Below, piece by piece: positions 8,379-16,024 of a stretch of 30,461 bases of DNA. The stretch is from DASQFI01 sp035633215 (lineage in GTDB: Bacteria; Acidobacteriota; Vicinamibacteria; Vicinamibacterales; SCN-69-37): NCBI GenBank assembly GCA_035633215.1, contig DASQFI010000008.1, forward strand, positions 1-30,461. The letters run 5' to 3'. The notes beneath the pieces are model-generated. The model was not told where the DNA came from. It ran no database searches and was given only the letters and a program-made list of their open reading frames with translations. Within the stretch, counting starts at the first letter, position 1; each line of letters begins with the position of its first letter. Position numbers and translations under genes: made by a program.

Positions 8379-9298
8379 ATAGGCCCGCCCCGCGGTCGAT
8401 CGAGGAATACCTGACGCAACTGCGCGCGGCGCTTGCCGGCGAGGACCCGGCCCTGATTCAGGACGCGCTGTACGACGCGGAGGAGTATCTGCGCGCCGAG
8501 GCCGCGGCGAATTCCGGAAAGCCGGAGGCGGATGTGCTCGCGGGGATCGCGGGCACCTTTGGCGCGCCGGACGAAGTCGCCGCTGCGTATCGCGACACGG
8601 AAGCGAAGGTCAAAGCCGCCTTGCAGCCGCCGGCTCCCAGGCGCCAGGATTCGCCGAACGTGCTGAACCAATTCTTCGCCGTCTATTCGGATCCGCACGC
8701 CTACAGCTCACTCTTTTTCATGTTCCTCAGCCTGGTCACCGGCTGCGTGTACTTCACCTTCGCCATAACAGGCCTGTCGCTGTCGCTCGGATTTGCCATT
8801 CTGATCATCGGACTGCCTGTGTTTCTGGCGTTCATCGGCATCGCTCGCGTTCTCTCGCTGGGTGAGTGCCGTCTGCTGGAAGCGGTCAGCGGCGAACGCA
8901 TGCCGCGCCGGCCAGTGCATCCGGGCGCGCCGGATGGCGTGTGGGCACGCATCGTCGAGATGCTGCGGGATGCCCGGACCTGGTCGACGCTCGTCTATTT
9001 CGTGTTGATGTTACCGCTCGGTATCGCGTACTTCGTCACGGCAGTCACCGCGCTCTCGCTCGGACTGAGCTTCATCCTGCTGCCGATCGTCGGGATCGCC
9101 CAGCGCGCTGGATGGTGGGTTCCGTGGGAAGGCGAGGGTTACATCACGTTCAGTCCTGCGTGGCTCGACACGCCAGGGGGCTGGGTCATCTCCGTCGTCC
9201 TCGGCGTGATCGTCTCGACCACATTGATGCACCTGGCTCGCGGTGTCGTGAGTGTGCACGCACGTACGGCCAAGGCTCTCCTCGTCACGCCGGCGTGA
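8375..9298 (+). CDS. HAAS/DUF1700-like membrane protein with sensor domain
   Basis: 307-aa membrane protein. Residues 1-85 resemble the HAAS/DUF1700-like helical domain that often accompanies PadR regulators (SIEEYLTQLRAAL, LYDAEEYLRAEAA, GTFGAPDEVAAAYR). The rest resembles the 'putative sensor' membrane domain known from actinobacterial histidine kinases: paired hydrophobic helices at about 113-160 and 214-255, a WWVPWEGEGYITFSPAWLDTPGG segment, and a last helix near 275-297. The start is ATG 8375, overlapping the padR-like stop by 4 bp. It has no kinase or output domain of its own, so it probably acts with PadR. It converges on kinase 2 with a 21-bp gap. Confidence 0.82.
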   Translation: MNRPAPRSIEEYLTQLRAALAGEDPALIQDALYDAEEYLRAEAAANSGKPEADVLAGIAGTFGAPDEVAAAYRDTEAKVKAALQPPAPRRQDSPNVLNQFFAVYSDPHAYSSLFFMFLSLVTGCVYFTFAITGLSLSLGFAILIIGLPVFLAFIGIARVLSLGECRLLEAVSGERMPRRPVHPGAPDGVWARIVEMLRDARTWSTLVYFVLMLPLGIAYFVTAVTALSLGLSFILLPIVGIAQRAGWWVPWEGEGYITFSPAWLDTPGGWVISVVLGVIVSTTLMHLARGVVSVHARTAKALLVTPA

Positions 9299-9319
9299 GA
9301 CGAGTAACGCCGCCGGCGC

Positions 9320-12013
9320 TCAACGCGCCGTGGAGGGGACGCCGGATGGCCTGGTTGCGTCGACCCAATTGAGAATCACGTTGAGCTGGCGCGGCACCGA
9401 ACCGGGATCGCGCTGGATCATCAGGAAGCGCTTGCCGTCGGGCGAAACGCTGTAGCTCTGAAACCGGTCGTTGACAAAAAAATTCGACCGGTCAGACAGC
9501 CTGCGAGGCGCGCCGAACGTCCCGTTCGGCTGCATCGTCACTGCCACCAGGGCATCGCCCGTCAGGTAAAAGAGCTCCTTGCCGTCGGGCGACCACATCG
9601 GCCGGATCCCGCCTCCAGTGGAAACCGGGACTCGGTGCGTGGCCTCGGGGTACGACTGCACGTAGATCTCGCTTCGTCCCGACTCGTCGGACGCATACGC
9701 AACCCAGCGCGGCACGCCGTCCCGGACCGGCGAGAACTGGGCCACATATTCGTTGAATCGGGTGACTGACACAGGCGACGCCTTCCCGTCCGGCGAGAGC
9801 GTCCACAGATCGCGACCGGTCTTGGGCCCGATTTCCGCGTAGAGCAGCGTCCCGTCGGGGGCGAAGGAGTACGGAAACTGGTCGGAGGGCCGTTTGAGCA
9901 GCACTTCGGCGGGCCGCGATCCGTCGGCAGGTTGCGAGTAGATGTCCCAGTCGCCTCCGCGATTCGACGCGAACACGATCCGCCCACCGTCGCGGCTCCA
10001 CACCGGAAGAATGTTGCTGTCGTTCCCTGACGTCAGGGGGCTGTGCGTCCCGCGTTGCAAGTCATGAATCCACAGGTTGAGACGCTGCCTGACGACTGCC
10101 TTCGCCCCGTCCGGTGAAATGTTGACTTCCCGATAGACGTCCTGTTCCTTACGCAACGATTCGATCTTTCCTGCCCGGTCGACCCACACCAGCGATGTCC
10201 TGGCCGGATTGCCGGGCGCGTAGACCGCCGTCCCGTTCTTCGAGACCGCCAGCCAACCCCGGCCCTCGGATTCGATGTCGTAGTACACGCTGTCCAGCAC
10301 CGACGCGTCCGCGCTGGTACGCGCCGGGCGCTCGGGATCGAACGGCGCGGCCCTGATGCCCGCGGCCTCGTCGACGACCAACAGGCGACCTGACGTGCCC
10401 GCAGGAGCGTCGAACATCGCGGTGGCAAACGTCGTCGCCGGCAAGACCATCTCCCACTGGCCCGATTCCAGCGAGAGCACCGCGCTGCCCTTGTTCTGCC
10501 CCCACACCGTGAACAGCACGCGTCTTCCTCCGGGGAGCGCTTGCGGAAACACGTGGGCGTAGCCATTGGCCGCAGCGTCGGGCTTGGAGATGGACTTGGG
10601 CACGCCGCCGCTGGCGGGAATCTGCAGGAGTCCGGAGCTGAGCGACGCCGCGTAAATGATCGTATTGTCCTCGGTCCACGTTCCACCGAAGGGATAGGCG
10701 GCTTCGACGACCCGGATGGGGGCGCCGCCGGCGACCTCGGCCTTCTGAAGGTGCCCCTGTGCAAAGAACGCCACCCATTTGTCATCCGGCGAAAAGAACG
10801 GTTGCCTGGCGCCGTTCGAACCGGCCACCGCGCGCGCTTCGAACGAATTCAGATCGCGAAGGTAGAGATGCGAATCCTCTGTCCCTTGTTGCGCCACGTA
10901 GGCCACCGTTCGGCCGTCACGGGTAATGGCCGGATACGAGGTGATTTCCGCACCTGGCGGGAGCGGGATCGTCAAGCGAGCGGACGTGTGTTGAACGGCA
11001 GCTGGACGGTTCCACAGGGAAAAGGCGGCGACCGCCAGTGACGCGACGGCGATCGCGACCGATGCCCACACCAGCGGGTGGTGCTTCTGGCGAACCGGAG
11101 CCGATGTCGTCGTCTCCGGCGCGGCCGTGTCGAACGCGCCATCGAGCGCCAGGCGCATCGCCGCCATGTCCGGAATGCGCTGCTTCGGATCCTTCTGCAG
11201 GCAACGCCTGAGGTACACACCGAGCGTCGAAGGCAGGCCGGGAGGCAGCAGCGTAAAGTTCGGCTCTGCGCGGACGACCGCCGCGAGCGTGTCCGTCAGA
11301 TCCTCGCCCGGAAACGCTCGGGCGCCCGTCAACATCTCGAACAGCACTGCACCAAACGCCCAGACGTCCGCGCGCTTGTCCACCGTCCTTCCGCGCGCCT
11401 GCTCCGGCGCCATGTACGCCGCCGTGCCGAGGATCATGCCCGCCTGCGTCATCGCGGGCGTCGTGAGTGTCGGGGAGTTCATCGCGTCCGCCGTCGCGCT
11501 CGACGCCTTCGCGTCGAGCGCTTTGGCGAGACCAAAATCGAGCACCTTCACTTTGCCATCTGCGCGGAGCTTGATGTTCGCGGGCTTGAGATCGCGGTGA
11601 ATGATGCCCTGCTCGTGCGCGGCTTCCAGCGCCTCCGCGATCTGCGTCGCGATCGGCCGCGCGTCGGCCAGCGCCATCGGGCCGCGCGCGATGTGCACCG
11701 ACAGATCCTCGCCCTCGACGAGCTCCATGATCAGGGCGCGCATGCCCGCCTGTCCTGAGCTCGTCGAAGGAGACTCTTCGATGCCGTAGATGGCTGCGAT
11801 GTTCGGATGATTCAGCGCGGCCAGCGTCCTCGCTTCGCGCTGAAAGCGCGCGAGCCGGTCCGCGTCCTGCGCGAACGACTCGGGCAGGATCTTGATCGCG
11901 ACGTCGCGACCCAGCTTGGTGTCGGTCGCGCGATAGACCTCGCCCATGCCGCCAGCGCCAATCGCAGCGACGATTTCATAAGGACCGAGTCGTGTACCTG
12001 TGGTGAGCGGCAT
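9320..12013 (-). CDS. Ser/Thr protein kinase with PD40 beta-propeller (kinase 2), in-frame REP-like insertion
   Basis: 897-aa Hanks-type kinase: glycine loop GAGGMG (19-24), K41, HRDLKPAN (139-146), DFG (159-161), and GTAAYMAPEQARG in the activation loop. A membrane helix lies near 321-344 (LVWASVAIAVASLAVAAFSL), then PD40/TolB blades to the end (FSPDDKWVAFFAQG, WSRDGGRIVFASNRGG, WSPDGKELFYL). Relative to kinases 1 and 4 it has about 12 extra residues at 80-91, ESPSTSSGQAGM, between the IYGIE and ALIMELVEG segments. This comes from a REP-like DNA element at 11749-11772. The insert lies in the N-lobe between beta4 and beta5, and the frame is kept, so the kinase may still work. The 5' end is duplicated upstream as a relic at 12115-12183. 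Confidence 0.94.
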   Translation of the reverse strand: MPLTTGTRLGPYEIVAAIGAGGMGEVYRATDTKLGRDVAIKILPESFAQDADRLARFQREARTLAALNHPNIAAIYGIEESPSTSSGQAGMRALIMELVEGEDLSVHIARGPMALADARPIATQIAEALEAAHEQGIIHRDLKPANIKLRADGKVKVLDFGLAKALDAKASSATADAMNSPTLTTPAMTQAGMILGTAAYMAPEQARGRTVDKRADVWAFGAVLFEMLTGARAFPGEDLTDTLAAVVRAEPNFTLLPPGLPSTLGVYLRRCLQKDPKQRIPDMAAMRLALDGAFDTAAPETTTSAPVRQKHHPLVWASVAIAVASLAVAAFSLWNRPAAVQHTSARLTIPLPPGAEITSYPAITRDGRTVAYVAQQGTEDSHLYLRDLNSFEARAVAGSNGARQPFFSPDDKWVAFFAQGHLQKAEVAGGAPIRVVEAAYPFGGTWTEDNTIIYAASLSSGLLQIPASGGVPKSISKPDAAANGYAHVFPQALPGGRRVLFTVWGQNKGSAVLSLESGQWEMVLPATTFATAMFDAPAGTSGRLLVVDEAAGIRAAPFDPERPARTSADASVLDSVYYDIESEGRGWLAVSKNGTAVYAPGNPARTSLVWVDRAGKIESLRKEQDVYREVNISPDGAKAVVRQRLNLWIHDLQRGTHSPLTSGNDSNILPVWSRDGGRIVFASNRGGDWDIYSQPADGSRPAEVLLKRPSDQFPYSFAPDGTLLYAEIGPKTGRDLWTLSPDGKASPVSVTRFNEYVAQFSPVRDGVPRWVAYASDESGRSEIYVQSYPEATHRVPVSTGGGIRPMWSPDGKELFYLTGDALVAVTMQPNGTFGAPRRLSDRSNFFVNDRFQSYSVSPDGKRFLMIQRDPGSVPRQLNVILNWVDATRPSGVPSTAR
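11749..11772 (-). repeat. REP-like CCTTCGACGAGCTCAGGACAGG element inside kinase 2
   Basis: This matches the widespread REP-like short palindromic element of the type CCTTCGAC-AAGCTCAGG that litters many environmental bacterial genomes. It is inserted in frame within the kinase 2 coding sequence and gives the peptide SPSTSSGQAG. The neighbouring paralogues lack it at this position. Confidence 0.75.
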
Positions 12014-12219
12014 GGGCTCGGGGTCTACTTTGAGAAGTGGCGCGGGGCCCCACCCCCGCGCCTTGTCGGCTCGACTCGCTGCGCTCGCTCGCCGCGGGCG
12101 CGGGCGCGGGCGCTCATGCCCCCTGCGCCGATCGGGGCGACGATTTCATAAGGACCGAGTCGGGTACCTGTGGTGAGCGGCGTGGGCTCGGCGTCTACTT
12201 TGAAAAGTGGCGCGGGGCC
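11945..12219. repeat. 105-bp tandem direct repeat of the kinase 2 5' end and leader, with cassette A2
   Basis: 11945-12049 is repeated at 12115-12219 with few changes, offset 170 bp. Each copy holds the first 23 kinase codons (through GAGGM), the 5' leader and the beginning of the GCGCGGGGCC hairpin. The upstream copy has lost its start codon (ATG to ACG at 12183-12181) and ends at the glycine-loop Met codon, where cassette A2 (12040-12094, perfect 8-bp hairpin at 12040-12061) begins. This is a non-functional kinase 5' relic. Confidence 0.85.
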
Positions 12220-12233
12220 TGGCCTCCGCCAAG

Positions 12234-12256
12234 GCTTCGGCCAAGCTCGCCGAAGC
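12234..12256. repeat. REP-like hairpin GCTTCGGC-N7-GCCGAAGC
   Basis: Perfect 8-bp inverted repeat (12234-12241 with 12249-12256) around CAAGCTC. It resembles a variant of the same REP-like class found inside kinase 2 (core AAGCTCGCCGAAGC versus GAGCTCGTCGAAGG). It lies just upstream of the duplicated kinase 5' relic. It could act as an RNA hairpin or a recombination point. Confidence 0.6.
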
Positions 12257-12439
12257 GCCAAAGGCGCGAAGGCGGCCCAAGAGGCGCGAGAACTTCGTAA
12301 GGCCGAGGCGCGTGCCGGGGCAAGGAACACGATTGGGTGGCGTGAGTATACGTGGACACCGACGAGACCATGGCGTGGTGCCCCTTCATCGAAGTCGATC
12401 GGCGGCCCGCTCGTAGCGAGACAGGCCTACTATGGATCC
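12257..12439. other. Intergenic DNA with no gene, shared TATACTCACGCCAC motif
   Basis: I see no convincing gene between the kinase-relic repeats and the DUF1206 fragment. The only notable item is a 14-mer at 12337-12350 (minus strand TATACTCACGCCAC) that is identical to 18624-18637, just upstream of the kinase 4 start. In kinase 4 it could provide a -10 box (TATACT). Here it would have served the relic kinase copy at 12115-12183. Confidence 0.4.
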
Positions 12440-12694
12440 ATGAACGGTGTCGGGGCGCTCGGCGTGGCGGCACGCGCCATCGTCTTTGCGCTGCTGGGAT
12501 GGGGCATCGTCGGCGCGGGCTGGTACCGCGATGCGTCTGAAGTCGGGACCACGGCGTCGTCATTGCGCATCCTCGCCGCACAGCCGGGAGGGCTGGGCCG
12601 CTGGCTTCTCGGCGTCACGGCAGCAGGGTTCATCGCGTACGGCTTCTACCAGATCATCCACGCGCGTTATTTGCACATCCGACTCAAGCGCTGA
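12440..12694 (+). CDS. DUF1206-like membrane protein fragment (single repeat)
   Basis: 84 aa from ATG 12440, with two hydrophobic helices (ARAIVFALLGWGIVGAGW and WLLGVTAAGFIAYGFYQII) linked by SSLRILAAQPGGLGR. This matches one repeat of the DUF1206 membrane family, specifically the final repeat with its AAQP...G and YGFYQIIHARY features. Complete DUF1206 proteins have about three such repeats and about 270 residues, so this is a C-terminal third. The first two repeats have been lost and the DNA directly upstream is repeat-rich, suggesting truncation by rearrangement. Whether the remnant is expressed is unknown. Confidence 0.65.
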   Translation: MNGVGALGVAARAIVFALLGWGIVGAGWYRDASEVGTTASSLRILAAQPGGLGRWLLGVTAAGFIAYGFYQIIHARYLHIRLKR

Positions 12695-12788
12695 CTGAGC
12701 GCTCCGTCCGGCTCAACAGAGCCTGAATCACACGTTCACTCGCGTTACGTCGGCCTGTTATCGTCAACTCCTTGCACTGGGGGACTTC

Positions 12789-13160
12789 ATGACGAATGGA
12801 TTCAGGCGATTTGCTGACGTAACAGGGTCCGTGGTCGGGTCTCCATGGGCCTTCACGGCGAATATCGCGTTAACGGCCCTGTGGCTCCTGCTCGGTCCCG
12901 CTTTTGGGTTCTCGGATACGTGGCAGTTGACGATGAACACGGCCGCGTCTCAAGCCACGTTTCTCATCGCCTTCCTGCTGCAAAACACACAGAACCGTGA
13001 CACGCAGACGCTGCAATTGAAGCTCGATGAGCTCATCAGAGCGACGGCCGGCGCACGGCCACAGCTCATGCAACTCGAAGGGCTCGACGATGCCCAGCTC
13101 GAGGCGCTGAAACATGAGTTCGAGCGACTGCGCGAGCGTAAAGGTCGTACGGCTGGATAA
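12789..13160 (+). CDS. Low-affinity iron permease (Fet4-like) family small membrane protein
   Basis: 123-aa protein matching the bacterial short form of the low-affinity iron permease family. It shows VGSPWAFTANIALTALWLLLGPAFGFSDTWQLTMNT, a second hydrophobic helix (TFLIAFLLQNTQNRDTQ), and the conserved LQLKLDELIRA amphipathic tail. The C-terminal part is charged and helical. A GGGGGA lies just before the ATG. The yeast relative Fet4 transports iron, but the bacterial short proteins are poorly characterised and transport is not established. It sits 57 bp upstream of kinase 3 on the same strand. Confidence 0.88.
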   Translation: MTNGFRRFADVTGSVVGSPWAFTANIALTALWLLLGPAFGFSDTWQLTMNTAASQATFLIAFLLQNTQNRDTQTLQLKLDELIRATAGARPQLMQLEGLDDAQLEALKHEFERLRERKGRTAG

Positions 13161-13217
13161 GGTGAACCGGTCCTGGTTGACGCCGCGCGGGGCCGCCTCT
13201 AGCATGGCGCCAAGTTG

Positions 13218-15953
13218 ATGATCGGGACGACGCTCGGCCACTACCAGGTTGAAAGTCTGCTCGGCGCTGGCGGGATGGGTGAGGTCTATCGCGCCCGCGA
13301 CACCCGATTGGGCCGGAGCGTGGCCATCAAAGTGTTGCCCGCGGCGTTCGTCGCCGATCCGGATCGTGTGGCACGTTTCGAGCGCGAGGCCAAAGTGCTG
13401 GCGTCGCTCAACCATCCGCACATCGCCGCGTTGTTCGGGATGGAGGAGGTGGACGGCCGCCGTCTGCTCCTGATGGAACTCGTGGAGGGCGAGACGCTGG
13501 CCGACCGGCTCCGGCGGGGGTCTTGCTCCGTGGCCGAGGCGCTGCACATCGGCCGTCAGATCGCGGAAGCGCTGGAGGCCGCGCACGAGCGCGGGGTCGT
13601 GCACCGCGACTTGAAGCCGGCCAACGTCAAGATCACCCCGGACGACACCGTCAAAGTGCTCGACTTCGGTCTGGCCAAGCCGGGAGCGGCCTCGCCCACC
13701 GATCCGAATCTCGCGGACTCGCCGACGCTCAGCATGATGGCGAGCGCCGCGGGCGTGATCCTCGGCACCGCGGCCTACATGTCGCCGGAGCAAGCCAAGG
13801 GGTTGCCGGCTGACGCGCGAAGCGACGTGTTCTCGTTCGGCGCGGTCTTTTACGAGATGCTGACGGGCCGCCAGGCCTTTCATGGCGAGACGGGCGCCGA
13901 TGTGCTGGCGTCTGTTCTGGTGCGCGAGGCAAATCTCGAGGCGCTGCCGCCGCACATGAATCCGCGAATCATCGAGCTCGTGCGCCGCTGTCTCGAGAAA
14001 CATCCAAAACGGCGATGGCAGGCAAGCGGGGATTTGCGCGCCGAGATCGAGTCGATCGCGAGGGCGTCGACAACCGAGCGCTCTCAAGCACCCCTGAGCG
14101 CCCGGCCTCGCCCGATGTGGCGGCGCGCATTGCCGGCCGCGGTCGCCGCGCTCGTGGCGGCGACACTCACCGGCGTCACGATGTGGAATCTGAGGCCGCC
14201 GGATCCACCGCGGCCGTCGGTCGTGCGGCTCTCATTCACGCTTCCCGGTGGCCAGCAGATCCTGACGGCCGGCCGGATCGCGGTCGCGATCTCGCCGGAT
14301 GCGGAGCGGCTGGCCTACCTCACCAATACCGGGCTGTTCACGCGCCTGCTGTCGGAGCCCGAGGGGAGGTTGCTGCCGGGCGCCGATCTGGCAGGGGGCC
14401 TGACCAGTCCGATGTTCTCACCCGATGGGCGGTCGATCCTGTTCTGGGCGACCGACCGGACGCTGAGACGGATCCCCGTGACGGGAGGAACAACGATGGT
14501 GATCTGCCCGGCCGAGAATCCGTTCGGTCTGAGCTGGGACGACCGCGGCATCCTGTTTGCCGAAGCTGGCAAGGGCATTCTGCGAGTGGATCCGAACGGC
14601 GGCACGCCGCAGGTTCTCGTCGCGCTCAACGCGGTCAAGGACGGCGGCAAGTTTGCTCACGGTCCCCAGATGCTGCCAGACGGCGAGACGGTTCTTTACA
14701 CACTTGCGATCGGAGTGGCGTCCGATCGATGGGACCGAGCCAACATCGTCACGCATTCGCTCACGTCTGGCGAAGAGAAAGTGCTGATCCGAGGCGGAAG
14801 CGATGCGCGCTATCTGCCAACAGGCCACCTGGTGTACGCGTCGGGTGGCACGCTGTACGCGGCAGCATTCGATCCGGCCCGGCTCGCGCTCCAGGGCGAG
14901 GCGATTCCGATTCTCGAAGGTATCAGGCGCGCAGGAATCGGCTTGTCCACCGGCACCGCCCAATTCGCGACGTCATCGACCGGGACGCTCGTGTACCTTC
15001 AAGGACCGGCGGGCGCGATGTCCGCGACGCACGACTTGGCGCTGGTGGATCGGAAGGGCGCGGTCGATCCGCTGAAGCTGCCGTCGGGCTCGTACGAATA
15101 CCCGCGAGTATCACCGGACGGCAAGCGTGTCGTCATGTCCACGGAGGTCGGCAACGAGGCGATCGTGTGGGTGTACGATTTGTCGGCGACGACTTCGCCA
15201 CGTCGGCTCGGGTTTGAGGGCAAGAATCGCTTCCCGATGTGGTCCGGCGACGGGACTCGCATCGTGTTCCAGTCCGATCGGGAGAATGACCAGGCTATCT
15301 TCTGGCAGCGGGCGGACGGCACCGGTGCCGCGGAGCGACTCACGAAACCGGAGCCGGGCTCGGCACATGTTCCCGAGGCGTGGATTCCCAAGAGCAACAT
15401 GTTCCTGTACCGGGTCACCAAGGAAGAGCGCTCTTCGTTGTGGACGCTTTCGGTCGCGGACCGATCCTCGCGGCCGTTCAGCGACGTGAAGTCGGCCATT
15501 CTGACCACGGCATCCGTGTCGCCTGATGGTCGCTGGGTCGCCTATGCGTCCTCGCCCATGCCGAGTGCGTCACAGAGTGCAGTCTATGTTGAGCCCTTTC
15601 CACCGACCGGGTCGAAGTTCCAGGTCTCGAAACATGGCGACCAGGGCCATCATCCACTCTGGTCGCCCACCGGCAAGGAACTGTATTACGTCCCCCTGCC
15701 CGGGCAATTCGTGGTGGTGACGGTCACGACGGCGCCGAACTTCGCGTTCAGCCATCCAACCCCGGTCCCGAGGTTGTTCCCCGTCGCGCCACCGACGATT
15801 CCGCGACCCTTCGACGTGACGCCAGACGGCCGGATCGTCGCACCGATTGCGGCCGGTCAGGGATCGCTTGGTGCGGCACCAGTCTCGCAGCTGAACGTCG
15901 TCTTCAATTGGTTCGAAGAACTGAAGGCGCGCGTACCAATCAAGCCTCGCTGA
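13218..15953 (+). CDS. Ser/Thr protein kinase with PD40 beta-propeller (kinase 3)
   Basis: 911-aa Hanks-type kinase from ATG 13218 (an in-frame TTG lies 3 nt earlier). Glycine loop GAGGMG (16-21), K38, HRDLKPAN (129-136), DFG (149-151), and GTAAYMSPEQAKG in the activation loop. A membrane helix lies near 303-323 (LPAAVAALVAATLTGVTMW), then PD40/TolB repeats (FSPDGRSILFWA, VSPDGKRVVMST, WSGDGTRIVFQS, VSPDGRWVAYAS) to the C-terminus. It is the only complete kinase on the plus strand here and converges with kinase 4 (71-bp gap). It is more distant from kinases 1, 2 and 4 in its loop regions (LFGMEEVDGRR, LPADARSDVFSFG). No partner is identifiable. Confidence 0.95.
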   Translation: MIGTTLGHYQVESLLGAGGMGEVYRARDTRLGRSVAIKVLPAAFVADPDRVARFEREAKVLASLNHPHIAALFGMEEVDGRRLLLMELVEGETLADRLRRGSCSVAEALHIGRQIAEALEAAHERGVVHRDLKPANVKITPDDTVKVLDFGLAKPGAASPTDPNLADSPTLSMMASAAGVILGTAAYMSPEQAKGLPADARSDVFSFGAVFYEMLTGRQAFHGETGADVLASVLVREANLEALPPHMNPRIIELVRRCLEKHPKRRWQASGDLRAEIESIARASTTERSQAPLSARPRPMWRRALPAAVAALVAATLTGVTMWNLRPPDPPRPSVVRLSFTLPGGQQILTAGRIAVAISPDAERLAYLTNTGLFTRLLSEPEGRLLPGADLAGGLTSPMFSPDGRSILFWATDRTLRRIPVTGGTTMVICPAENPFGLSWDDRGILFAEAGKGILRVDPNGGTPQVLVALNAVKDGGKFAHGPQMLPDGETVLYTLAIGVASDRWDRANIVTHSLTSGEEKVLIRGGSDARYLPTGHLVYASGGTLYAAAFDPARLALQGEAIPILEGIRRAGIGLSTGTAQFATSSTGTLVYLQGPAGAMSATHDLALVDRKGAVDPLKLPSGSYEYPRVSPDGKRVVMSTEVGNEAIVWVYDLSATTSPRRLGFEGKNRFPMWSGDGTRIVFQSDRENDQAIFWQRADGTGAAERLTKPEPGSAHVPEAWIPKSNMFLYRVTKEERSSLWTLSVADRSSRPFSDVKSAILTTASVSPDGRWVAYASSPMPSASQSAVYVEPFPPTGSKFQVSKHGDQGHHPLWSPTGKELYYVPLPGQFVVVTVTTAPNFAFSHPTPVPRLFPVAPPTIPRPFDVTPDGRIVAPIAAGQGSLGAAPVSQLNVVFNWFEELKARVPIKPR

Positions 15954-16024
15954 CCGAGTGTGGACACGAGCGCGCCGAAAGTTGGCGTGGTCGTCATGAG
16001 CCTTCACGCTCGAAGCGCATCCGC

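Noticed and set aside
9299..9319. Rho-independent terminators at the convergent gene ends (9299-9319, 15954-16024)
   Set aside because: No GC hairpin followed by a T-run is visible in either gap.
12870..15217. Long frames of about 400 aa overlapping the iron-permease-like gene and kinase 3 (minus-strand 12870-14087, plus-strand 14015-15217)
   Set aside because: Out-of-frame readings of kinase 3 and its neighbour, without family motifs.
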